Assembly (NCBI RefSeq): GCF_023343835.1
Contig: NC_064433.1
Location: 30,597,214-30,661,213 of the forward strand
Length of the DNA stretch: 64,000 nucleotides
Source of the DNA: Lagopus muta
Lineage: Eukaryota; Chordata; Aves; Galliformes; Phasianidae
Reading direction: 5' to 3'
This document shows positions 25,001 to 36,865 of the stretch, in pieces. How positions within the stretch are numbered: position 1 is the first letter of the stretch; each line of letters starts with the position of its first letter. The notes beneath the pieces were generated by a model, which saw nothing but the letters and a program-made list of their open reading frames with translations, did not search any database and was not told the origin of the DNA. Made by a program: the position numbers and the translations under genes.

Positions 25001-27279
25001 CCTTGGTGTGCAGAGTTCGTCACTGACTCTAAGTGTAACCAAGCAGTTGGCTCTCCCAGCACTGCTGGCTCCTACAGCAGCTGCCCTGGCTTGCTGCTAT
25101 CAGTGTGGCTCCATCATTGCTGCAGTTCCTAACCTGGCTGTGCCAGCCTGTGGATGGTGTGGGTGAGTGGTGTGGGGAGACTGAGGCTGGGGCCATTTGG
25201 ACCTGCAGCTGGAGTGGTGGTCCAGGGGTGCCGATCCAGCAAACACACAAGGCTAAAGCAAAAACTCTCCAATCTTACAAGCCACAGATTTCTAGTGAAT
25301 CCAATACGGTAAAATTAAGTACTGTGCCTGATGGCTGGGTCACATAGTTTCAGCAGACAACCAGTTGATTGTACCGCCAACTATTTCATCTCATTGACCT
25401 TCTGGAGAAACAAAATAGGAACCAAGTGGTTTTGTGGTTAAGAAGCACCAACTTGTTTCCTAGCATGACAACTTTTCTCTGGGAAGGCTGCTCTCTTGGC
25501 TAGCAACCCTTGCAGCAGCAGCCAAAATAATATCAGCAGCCTCATGTCTCAGTTAACTCGGCTTTATATGACATTAAGGAGCATGCCAAGGCAATGAAAA
25601 TTGGAACCTGAGCATTGATAGGCAGTAGCCATGAATCTGTTCCTTGATGTTTTCACTGCTGTAGAACCTTTGTTGTGGTTGGGTTTCTTCTGCGGATAAG
25701 GCCATGTAGAAATGCATTCGAGAAGGGAAGGGTGGTGGGGAGCAGGGGCAGCTTCGTGCCAGCACCGTGCTCCCCTTCCTGCTCTCATAGCCTAACAACT
25801 TGTAGGTAATGAGACTTGGGATCTCAAAGGTGCTTAGTCCTACCCAAGCAGTGGGGTTCGCTGGAAACCAAATGCTGCCTGGAGGATACCCACCATGCCG
25901 GTGGGTTCTCTTGTTTTCACAGCAATGTCCTGAAGGTTCTTTAAATTTGGTGAGGCCATGCTGACTGAGTGGCTCACTGCCAGGTTCTTTGCCACTGAGA
26001 CCATACAATGTTCATTGTTACATGCTTAGATTTATCTTCCCAGCTGTATGTCCCACATCTCAGCTCATCTTCTCTGCTAGGCCAGGGAGGGAATCAGAGG
26101 GAATCAGGCTTATCTTATGTGAAAGTAGCTGGTTGCCATCTTCTTATCCAGTATTGCCATGCCTGTAATACTGCTCAGAGTGCATGAGGCAGGGACTGAG
26201 GTCCACTCTCTGCCTGTGTCCCTGGATTGCATGGATCTAACTCATCCTACAGGAGAGGTTTCAGAGCAATGCCTCCTTGCCCTGTGACACATCTATTTTT
26301 TTTAAAAGGCATTTCCTTAGGTCTGTGCTTTTCTGACCCCTGTACACAAAATGCTTGCTCTGCATCCATGGAGCACTTCTCCCATGGGATGGGGCAGAGG
26401 GCCATGTAGGTGCTCCCTGAGCCTCTGCCTTGAGCAATTTGGGGCATGGCCTCATCAGTTTCCCAAAGACATAGCCTTTGCAGTTATTGGCATGCTCAGT
26501 TTGAACTCAAAAGGTGCTTGGCAGCAGCTGAACTCCCCCAATTTTTTGTCTCCGTGTGAAGCACCAGCAGGTGCCCTGGGCAGCTTCACCCCCATACCAG
26601 CACTTTGCTCACTCTGATGGAGTAGCAACTCACAGTGCCATCTCCAGCCACCCCAAGGTACTCTCAGAGCCTGCAGAGAGGTGTAGTGTTGCAGTTTCTG
26701 CCATAGTCTGACTGAAAACAGATGTGTTCCAGTGAGAGGTCTCCCAGTGTGACCAACACAGGGCATTATCGGGGTTGCAGATGGCCCAGCAGCAGAACAC
26801 TGTCCAGCGAGTCACCTGGCCCTGTACATCTCCCCAGGGCCCTGGTACTATTTTCTGGCTTTACTTACTTTCCTCACATGGAAACTAAGAGCAGGTTCCA
26901 GCTTTTAAAAAATTTTTTTTTTACTCCCCATTAGCATTCGGGGAAAACAGAAATGAAACCAACTGCTTGGGGACCAACTAAAATTAGTATTCCTCATGAA
27001 TGATGACATTCCCATCAGAGAGGGAATTAGTTAAAATATTACATCTAACCCCAAAGGGCCTGATTCTTCCTTGTGGCACACAATGCTTTGCTGTGCAGCA
27101 GGGAGAGAGGTGCCCATGTCCTCAGATTTCACAGCAGAGAGTTGGCTGCTGCTTCATTAAAGCAATTATAAATGGAGTCAGTAACATGAGAAACGTATTT
27201 ATCAAGCGAGTTTGCTGTTTATTTGCCTGAACTTTTTCTGTGAACATGATGCTGGCACAAGGTCCCATTGAGGTGATGA

Positions 27280-27306
27280 GTATCTGATTTCAGTATCTGA
27301 TTTCAG
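27280..27306. repeat. 13-bp tandem duplication
   Basis: GTATCTGATTTCA occurs twice directly adjacent (27280-27292 and 27293-27305). Confidence 0.85.
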
Positions 27307-27822
27307 TCCCTACTGCCCTACTGCCTCAGCCAGTGGCACCAGCGTGGCCATGGGCCCCGGTGGGCAGAAGACCGGCCACTCTGCTTGGCCAGGGCCATCA
27401 GTGATATGGTGTTGTGCAGCTGCTGCCTCCTGATGCTCCTAGCCTCAAGCCCTTCACTCTGTTCAGGGATGCTGGGACATGTGGTGGTGGCAAATAAAAA
27501 CTTGGCAGGAACAGCTGCTGGCAGTGACCCCTTGTTTCATGACCCTTAGTGAAATGAGAGGGCTTAGAGGGGAGAGGTGCCCTTTGGAGCTTTTGAAGGG
27601 CGGATGTATCTGCAGCATAAATTGAGTTTGAGGGAGTTCTGCTATTGTGTTCTCAAAAAGAGCTGCTACAGGGCAGAGGAAATGAAGTGTCTGCCAAAGT
27701 GTCTACCATGACATGAAGTCTTTAGGCTTTAAATAAAGGAACTATGCAGCTGAATGAAGTAGGCTGACTCAAGCCAAACAGGCTTTTGTACTTTAAACAA
27801 AAAAATAAATTAAAGTCTCTCC

Positions 27823-27836
27823 CAGCCACGTGGCTG
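27823..27836. promoter_or_regulatory. Palindromic E-box, CAGCCACGTGGCTG
   Basis: A 14-bp perfect palindrome centred on CACGTG, the E-box core bound by MYC/MAX, USF and CLOCK-type bHLH factors. It is a single site in intergenic DNA; function is unproven and chance occurrence is possible. Confidence 0.3.
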
Positions 27837-29497
27837 AGAATAATGGTGCTGCTTCTGGACTCAATGAGCCTGACCTGGGATGCACTGATGTACCTGCCTC
27901 GTCCAGGCTGGGCTGAGCAGTCCTTTCTGAGTGCAGGGATCCTATAAAGAAAGACACTCTGAGAAGTACATCTCTTGATTGACCTGGAGTAGAAAAGAGT
28001 GGCATCAGAGAAGAGAGCATCAGTGCCAGTCAAAGCCTGAAAATCAATAAAATTGTGACATATGTAAAAATCTTGTCTGTAAAGTGAACAGCTCCAGGTG
28101 TTTTTAGAGTGGTGGTAACCATACTGGTTATTATGAGAAATACTGATATGGGCTGTATTTCTTCACTTTAACATTTTTTAACAATAGAAGACATATTATC
28201 AGATCTGAAATTCAGATGATGTAGGTCTGTGTGGCCAGAACCTGATTCCTTTTAGGCACATCCAGCCTGGAGTTTGGGGGACCACCAAGGAGCTCTGTGA
28301 GAAAGCCTTCTAATGCTTTCTTTTCCAACAAAATGCTAGAATAGAAAAACCTACTCCCTTAAAACAGGATTTTTGGTTCGTAGATGAGAAGAAGTGGGTG
28401 CAGGAAGGGGTAAGTGCATCATTTCTTCCTATCCATTGTGTTCTGATTAAAGCTAAGACGTTGAGAAGACATCCACTGTAGATGTTGGAGATCAAATGAA
28501 GCAGTGGATGGATGGAGAATGTCTCCTCTGAGAGAGCCTTCTGTCTTTTACACCAGACAGGATCCTGAAGAACTGCTGATGTGCTGCAAACTGCATAATC
28601 GTTCCTTTCATTACCCCATTTCTATGGATATATCCGTATTTTTTTTCTGTTTCTGCAGGATGTTTCCAAGCCATAATTCCTGTTTTCATTGTAGGGTGAA
28701 GATGAAAAAGTTTCCCACTGGCGTTTATCAAATTAATGTAAAATTTTGCTTTAAGCATGTTTTTGTTTGATACAGTTGTAGAGTCTTATTTTAAAACATG
28801 TCTGTTTTTGTTTAGGTAAGCATAGCAAGCTCAGTGGTTAGGAAGTAATACTCATTACTACTATTATTACGATGATAAACCAAAGCTTTGGAGTATGAGT
28901 GGGTGAAAATAAAAAAAATCATATAATGGCATGTCCTCATCTAATGACAGGGATTTCTTCTTATGTAAAATTGTGCTTTGAAAATGTGTGCACTTGTGTG
29001 TACTATACAGGCGAGTATTAAAAAGCTGGATTTATTGTCATCCTTATCGGCCTTATCTCAGAAGAAGAGACTGCCATGAGTGTGGGCAAAATATGTTTCC
29101 TAGATACAGTCAGTTGGGCTGCAGGCATTTCTGCAAGCTTATGCAGACTTCATCTTTCCAAGCATTGAAATCTTCATACCTGAGCACAGAGGGCCAGGGA
29201 AGCATGGCGGGGCAGCCTGCTGCAGAGCTGCTGTGATGCTGGGACCAAGGTCTTTGCTCAACTGCCTCTGCACGCCCTGTTTCCCCAGGGGGTCTGGTTC
29301 CCATGGCATGCAGAGATGCTCTTCTGTAAAACAGGGTGATGGTTTCATTGGGCTGTGAACAGGACTAGGAAGGAGCTGCTGGAGGGAGATCAGGGGGATT
29401 CTGAAATTACACGTTTTGTGAACTGTTGTTGTGAATGTTTTAAGTTGAAGCCTGCTTTTTTGGAAAGTCCTTCTCCAAAGTAATAATAGGATTTATT

Positions 29498-29513
29498 AAA
29501 AAAAAAAAAAAAA
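29498..29513. repeat. 16-nt A homopolymer
   Basis: A run of 16 A; no associated element was recognised. Confidence 0.85.
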
Positions 29514-31466
29514 GACAGGGCTATGTGATATGAAGAGGAACTCACCTATAGTAAGGACAAAACAAGAGAGATTTGTTGGCAAGAGTCATTAATAAGCTCA
29601 AAGGGGAAGAGACTGTCAGAAAGAGGAAATTCTCTGGCATGGCAGAATATCAGGTAATTCATAATTACTGCAATTATAGTAGGTAATAACTAGCATATAT
29701 TCTGACTGTTCATCGGTGGCTTGCCAGGCTTCATTGCTCACAGATTCTTTCTGGCAAATCTCATCAAGTTTTGGTGTGAGTGCAGCTCTTTATGAAATCT
29801 GCTGTTTGATATCAAGCCAGAAATTCTCTGTTTCCTTAATGAAGGCAGAGGAGTCTTGGAGGCTTCCGCAGGCTGCACGGGGCTGGCACCAAGGCTGCCA
29901 AACCTGGGCTCCTTCCGCTGAGCCCACAGGCAGTGCTGCTGGGAGAGTGACTTCTCCTCACACCCACAGTGCCAACATACCACACGCTGCCTTTCTTGAA
30001 AGACTGTTTGGCTCTGCTTTTTGCAGGCCAGCATACTGTAATGGCCTTGGAAGATGGAGGTGAAAGAAGGTGATTTGCATTCCTGAAGCATTAGGTTTAG
30101 GAAAAATATGGGAGATAGTTTGCCTTTAGAGGAAAGTTCTGTCTTGTGGCAATAAGTAGATGGGTGGTATGCCTTGCAGTGAGGGATTTCATTAGTGCTG
30201 CTCTAAGAAAAGGTCAGGCTTCCAGGAGAACTTGCATTGTATCCACGTTGCATGAGCATTTCTTGGGAAAAATGTCCCTGTTGTTTACACAGGGGTGTCA
30301 AAACCACACAGAGAAAATAACATGGAGGTTTCTCTGTGCCAAGGGGCACAAAAGCAAGACAGCACCCCGTAGCAAGATCTTATCCTTTAAAAAAATGGTA
30401 TGAGGGTGCAGTGATAAAGAAATTAGAGATTTGAGTAGTGTTACAAACGGGAGGCTGAAGTTGTTTTCAGCAAAATAAATGCTCTCTTGGAACAATAATC
30501 TCAATAATCTCTGATAGTCATTAAAACTGTGCAGGGAGAATGATTTATTTGTGTACATCCATGTGAAACAGACAATAGGTTGTAATTTAATGGCCTGGGT
30601 GAGAACTAATCAACCATTTGGCTCTTGTGGGAATCTTAATGAAAAGTGACTGCAGGCTCCTTAACTGGCATGCCTTGAAGAAATCGTGGCTTTTCTTGAC
30701 TGGGAAAAGGTCAGCTACATTACCATGGCCGCAGTAAAATGAGCTTGGAAGCTGCATTGGGACAGTATGCACTGAGAAGGAATGTGCAGCTTTAGCAACT
30801 TAAATGTTTTGGGTGGCTAGGTAGGAACAGCTCTTGATTGACTGGGAATATCCACATTGTTGAGAACTGCATTCATTTTATTCTGCTGTGTATGACCATG
30901 GGCGTATTGAGGAAGACACCAGTTGCAGTGATGGTTCTGTCTGAGTCACAGCTGTGCTTATGAGCTGTTGTCATTGTAGCATGTGCTATTTTCTGGCAGC
31001 ATCGCTGGTAAACCAGGACAGAAATAATTGCCTGGTCTGTTATACCATGGATGCTGGTTCTCTTGGTGATGGATGGCTTCTGAATACTTGAAGAAATGTG
31101 ACATGTCTAGTGGACAATTTAAGGCTGAAAAAATACTTTAGACTATGAGACCCATGTGGCATTTTTTATAGCGCACATGGCAGAGATACAAATATTATTC
31201 ATCAGTGGATGTGGGAAAGTAAGAAAGAGATGCAGAATTCACAGGTAACGTAGCAAATTTCAAAAGAAAAAAGCCTAAGCAAAACTTGCCACCTTGGTCA
31301 TCTTCCTCTCTGGGAGGTTTTGTTGTCTAGTTCTTAGGGGCAGTGCTGACTGTGGAGAGGTGCAGCCTAGAGCAGGCCAGTGATACTCAGGCTCAAAGGC
31401 AGGAGTTCTGAGAGCCATGCTGTTTTGTGATTGTACAGTTGATGATACAAACCCAGGGCATTTAGG

Positions 31467-31488
31467 GCATCCTTCATATGAAGGATGC
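31467..31488. repeat. Perfect 22-bp palindrome
   Basis: Two 11-base arms, GCATCCTTCAT and ATGAAGGATGC, are exact reverse complements with no spacer. The sequence is in intergenic DNA with no neighbouring element recognised. Confidence 0.95.
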
Positions 31489-33125
31489 TATTCCCATGAG
31501 ATTGTTGTGGTGAAAGGCTGCACAGCTCCACTGAAAAATATCTGGTCATCTTGCCTTTATGAGTTTTAAATCAGAAAAGGGAGGTCTATATAAAGCCCAT
31601 GTTGTACCAGAAATACGTAGAATAGGTGAAGGTCCACACACTTTCACCAAGACTGAGTTGACACAGCAAGAGTATTAAAGACTCTGACATGACTCTCGCA
31701 CTTAACAGCTGAATGCAGAGGAACAGATTGTGTCTCCAACCCAAAAACACATCAGTTTCTTAAAGTGCTGTAGGATTTTAAGCTTGCTGAAGAGGAGAGA
31801 GTCTTTCAAAGAATGTCTGCCAGCTCCTCAATATAGTTGTGCATGGTAACAAGCAGTGCAATGCTGGCACTAGGTCCTTTGAAAATTTCTACATGTCTTT
31901 GAAGAAGGGCCTTGCATCTGCCAAAACTGTGTCATTTGTGTGGCATTTTTCTCAGAGGACCAGACAAGCTGCCTTCCTTAAATTGCCCATTCTACACAAG
32001 CAAGTGGTATCAGTGTTTCTGTTGTGGTGATTTCAAATGGGAAGGACAAATGTAGCATGTTCTTGGTTGTTAACCAAAGCAGAAGGATGAGACATCTAAG
32101 AGATCTGTGAGAAAGCAGAAATCTTTCTAAGGCTGGAGAAATCAAACTGAAGGGTGCAAATTGGCAGGTATGGGAGCTGAAGGAAAATGGAGCAATGCTT
32201 TTAATACGGTGAGAAACAAAGGTCATCTTTGGACAGTGTCCTGAGGAATTAGCATGTGACAAACATAGGTTATGACTACATTCATTGACATTGCAGAAGC
32301 TTTTGTAGTGTTGTCCTACTGATATTTTTTTCCCTTACCCTGATGGCCTTTGCAGAGGCTATCCAGTTTCAGTTATTCTCACGGGTTTAGGAGTCACAGA
32401 AGAAGAGTCACTGATGAGACATGATCTAGAGGGTGTTATATTTTGTACATAGTGAAGCAGAATATCTTGTCTCTGATTCCTCTCCTGAATGCAGCCAGAT
32501 TTCCTCATGTGCTATTAATGGTGACTTGTAAAGCCCTCAGAAAACAGGCTGCTACTCTTAGGCTCCTGGTCCTAATTGGTGACCTGATGGTTCTTGAGTT
32601 CCTCATCAGGATCCACTGAAATTACAGCAGGCTCCAAGGACTGCTTGTAAAGGCTCTTTTTAAAGGCAAAAACCTAATTGCCAGCTGTTCAGAGGCAAGA
32701 AATTAATGCTTAAAGTTAAAAGCTTCATTAAATGCTCTGCTTCTGAAGACACTGAGTACATTTTTTTGCTATTTTGAATATTTTGCTTTGATGACTACCT
32801 TGTTCCCAACACAAGTTTACTCCTGCTCATCTTCCTAAACAGGTATTTGTACGTGGAGCTAGCTGTTCACAGACGTTTTTTTCCGAACACAGCTGTACTT
32901 GTGAAGAAATTGGTGCTCTCAGTCATTCATCCTCTCTCCTGCAGGCCTTTCTCCTGGAGGTGGCAACCTCCAGCACAGAATAGCAGCAAATTGCTGCAGA
33001 GATGGGATGCAGAGGGCAGTTGTGAAGTCAAGTGACTCTGGCTGCTGGGACCTAGAAGGCAACATTTCACTAAGTTATCCTTCAGGCAGCAGAGACCCTG
33101 TGAGCCAGAAGTTAAGGCAGTCCAG

Positions 33126-33143
33126 AATTAATAAATAAATAAA
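33126..33143. repeat. Short AATA microsatellite
   Basis: Four tandem AATA/TAAA units near 33.13 kb. Confidence 0.7.
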
Positions 33144-36100
33144 CTGGGCTGTTTATCCAGTGGGAATCCCTTGGAGCAACATTACTGGGCACAATAATCC
33201 TTATTGTTCCTTTTTTTTCTGTGTTGTACAAGCTAAGCATGACAGTGTTGAAAGGCTTCCTCCAGCAGCTGAATTTACTGTGTCAATGCAGCCACTTCAC
33301 CTCAGGCTGTCTCTTTGCTTCCTCAGCAAATGGATGGTTGTTATGTTTTTTACCTTCTTTTTCTACATTACATAGGATTTCTTTTTCTTCTACACTTCCT
33401 GTTAAAATCTCCACAGTAATTTTCTCCCTCTTTACTTTTCAAGCTGCATGTAGGCCTCTGCCTCTCAGTGCTAGTTATATCCTGGAGGCTTATACTGTTT
33501 TAATAAATAGTTTTAAAGCCTGATTATTTAACATTATTCAACATGTCATCTTGCATATCCATGCCATGGATAGGGAAAAATTAACTACATATGCAGCCAT
33601 CCCCACTTTTCTCCTGTCCAGGGCACTCCAGGGAGCTGCCATTGGGCTCCTCATTTAGTACCACAGGGGGAGCTTGAGTCCCATTAGGGACCTGCAGAAG
33701 ATCAGCATCAGGAAACTTGTGACAGAGGCTACAAAGGCAAGGCAGACATACACGGCCTGTACCATTCTTCTACCACAAGCTGGTTAACATAAAGAGGCAC
33801 ATAATCTCCTCATAAATGTTTATGTCTATCAGACTAAACATTTTTGTGGTTGGGCCCAAGTTTTGTGCTCAAAATTACACTGAGCTCAGCTGCAAGCTGA
33901 TATACTTCTGTGGATGCCTGTAATAAATACTGCTGGGGCTGAGTCTCTTGAGCTGCAGGAGGCACTCTGAGGAATCAGAAGGGATGTAAAGTTGAAGTTA
34001 TTGATCCCTGTTAGAAAAAGTTTCTGAAATGATTTGAGAAAGGATTAGGAAAACATATTTGTTGGATGAATTAACATTGAAATCAACATTACAACTGTGA
34101 AGCCATAGAAGGCTTTTATTTCTACATCAGTTTCCCTTGGAATGAAGAAAAAATATGGATGTTAGTTTTGTGTATTTAAATCTTTTGGCATGTTTAAGAA
34201 GGTATTAAACACCTAAGCTCTTTCAGATTACTCTCTACTTCCTTGCCTTTGGAGCTATGACAACTGACACCAGTCGAAGCCTACTACACTCCAGCTCGGT
34301 GATGTTTTCAAACAGCACAGCCTATCAGAGAAGCAGCAAGGAGTTCAGCTGTGAAAGATTGGATTACTTGTTTGTAACAAGAACCGCCATTTAAGTCATT
34401 TCTCCTCAGTGTATTCTGGCTAAAAGGAATTAAAAAAAAAAATTGTTTGAGATTTTATATTGCTTTTAACACATACCCAGGAATAATATTTCCAATGTTT
34501 CTGTCAGAGAGCTTGACCTAAATCCAGTTCTTTAACATCAATTCTGAGACAAGCAGTGAATGAATGATGTCCATAATTTCAAGCTGGCATTTTTGATCAC
34601 AAAAGCTCATCCCGTAATTAGAGTGTATATTTCTGAATATTTGTTAAAATCTGCTGCTCAGTGTTTCTGAAAATGTGTGGAATGGAGATAATAACTGCAC
34701 TGTGGCTTCTTAAAACTGTTCAATTTGGAACTCTTTGAAGTCTATGTTCAGCAACAAAAATGAAATCAGAATGTGACATTAAGGTTTTTTTTTTCCACAA
34801 AAATAACCTATTTCAGCTAGCATACTTTAAAACAAGAGTTGATATATGATTGCAAATGCTAGTGCTATTCAGAATTGCCTGTATTTGCTTTTCTGTTGTG
34901 TGCTTGCAGTAACTGAAATTAGGTGGAGGGTGAATACCAGCAGGTGTCCTAATTTCAATTCATTTGTTTTAAGACTGGGCCAGAAATTACTGCTAAAACT
35001 GTGTACACATTTGATTCTAGGAAGATATCTGATATATTTGAGGGAATTGTCACCTTTTGGAAGTGGTGGAACTTATTTTTGGCTGTCAGTTATCTCTATT
35101 TTTATTCTGTGAATAACAGCAGAAAATTAAGAAGCAAAAGTGTTTTGATAGGGCAAAATGTCCTTAATATGTTAATGTGAATTCCAGAAGGAAACTTGTG
35201 AAGTGCAAGCATAATGCTTATTGGGCAACTGGTTTTGCTGAAATGGGCTGCAATAACAAGAGCCCAACAGTTAGTTTGGATATAGGGAGACTTGAAGGAG
35301 CCAGGAACTTCCTGAGAGCACAAGTCAAAGGGGCAACTTTTTAGATTTTTCTCCTAAATATAGCCCTTTTGAGCAATCCCAGAAGTTAAATAAGCATTAA
35401 ATGTTGTCTTTAGAGTTGCTGGAGTGTGGCTCTGAGGTATGTGGGAGGATCCACCTCGAGCTCCCCTCGACTTGGTGCCAGAGAGCAGAGGCGAGGGATG
35501 GGTGAGGTGGGGATGCACTGCATCCAGTGATAACTCAGAGTTTGGATAAGCTGGCAGGAGTCTGTCTTCATACAGTCCCGAGGGATGGGGCTGGAGAGGT
35601 GAAAGAAAGTATGAGTTATGTCAATATGGGATTTATCTAGGTTCCCTGCAGGCTTTTGATTTTGGCTATGCTTGACAAGGATGTGCAGCTCCTCCTGTCT
35701 CATGCTGTGATTTAGAGCTGTAGTCTTTACCTCTTGGTGGCTGTGAATATTTTAACATGGATAAATTTTCCAGAAACTTTTTATTTTGTTTTCTGTCTTT
35801 GTCTGTATTTGGAAATCACTGTCTTGAAATCCAACTGGATATTTAAATAGGATGGATTTCTTTTTCTTTCTATCTCATCAAAGTGTTGGTGTTTTGCAAA
35901 TGCAGTTTTGGGTTAGCATTGGGTGCCTATAAGGTGGGGACAAGCTTGGCTTTGGTGACCAGAACATGGAAGAACTATTCAGAATTGTCGCACATCTTTG
36001 GTTTGATATTTCAGAAATAAAACAAATTTACTACATAGATTCAAAAAAGAAGGCAGGTCTTAGGGGGTAAGTGGCAGAGACAATTTTTTTTTCCCTCTCA

Positions 36101-36445
36101 CATCAAGTATCCTATAGTCTCCTGGCCAGGATACTTTCTGAGAGAGGGATTTGCACCCTCCTTTGAGTTGGTCTTACTCCTCCTTTGTGACCTTGTTCAA
36201 CATGCTGGAAAGCAGGGAGTTTGGAGGGAAATCTTCAGGTTTTGCAGTTACAATGGGCTGTCTCATAACATGGCAAATACAGTAACTGAGTGAAGGTTAA
36301 TGTAGCACCTTGAAGTCATTTACACTGTTTAATTATGGTGTTGGGTCTCAGCAGGATTGCCTCAAGTATCTTGCAAGGTCTGTGCTTGGAGATGGTTTCA
36401 GGCCACCCTGGATGGCACCCGCCCCCCAGATTACAGCTGGTTGAG

Positions 36446-36691
36446 AATCACAGCGTCATGGAATGGCTTGGGCTGAAAGGAACCTTTCAGCCATGAACCA
36501 AAGATCATCTCATTCCAATCTCCTGCCATGTTGCCACCTACTACCTCAGGCTGCCATGGCCCCATCCAACCTGGTTTTGAACACTTCCAGGGATGGAGCA
36601 CCCACAGCTTCTCTCAGCAACATGTCCCAGTGCCTCACCACCTTCTGAGTAACAAATTTCCATTCAATATCTAATCTAAGTATCTTTTTAT

Positions 36692-36723
<32 letters not shown>

Positions 36724-36865
36724 AAGTTTAAAGCCATTCTCCTTTGTTTATCACTATGTGCCTGTGTAAAAAGCTCTTTTTCTTGTTTACAAGCTCTTTT
36801 CAAGTACTGGAAGGCTGCAATGAGGTCTCCCTGAAGCCTCTTCTCCACTCTAATGCTGCTACTGG
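36446..36865 (-). mobile_element. CR1 LINE 3' fragment with expanded T tract
   Basis: The plus strand GAATCACAGCGTCATGGAAT, then ATGGCCCCATCCAACCTGG, TTCCAGGGATGGAGCACCCA, AAGTTTAAAGCCATTCTCC and ACTGGAAGGCTGCAATGAGG, is the reverse complement of the CR1 3' region in the correct order. A T/C-rich expansion at about 36684-36723 sits where CR1 normally has only a short T run. The right boundary fades into divergent sequence. The 129-codon minus-strand frame over it is CR1-derived and not a gene. Confidence 0.93.
36684..36723. repeat. T-rich expansion inside CR1
   Basis: TTTTCTTTTC-type units run into about 19 T, located within the CR1 copy just before its AAGTTTAAAGCC segment. Confidence 0.9.

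Larger units (their letters stand above)
20159..36445. other. Intergenic, no gene recognised
   Basis: About 16.3 kb with no supportable gene. The 21.1-21.6 kb and 24.8-27.5 kb parts are relatively GC-richer and hold overlapping open frames on both strands (up to about 148 codons), which GC-rich noncoding DNA gives by chance. Distinct features inside (the purine tract at 22.0 kb and the palindrome at 31.5 kb) are listed separately. I recognise no tRNA, rRNA or small RNA gene. Confidence 0.55.
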
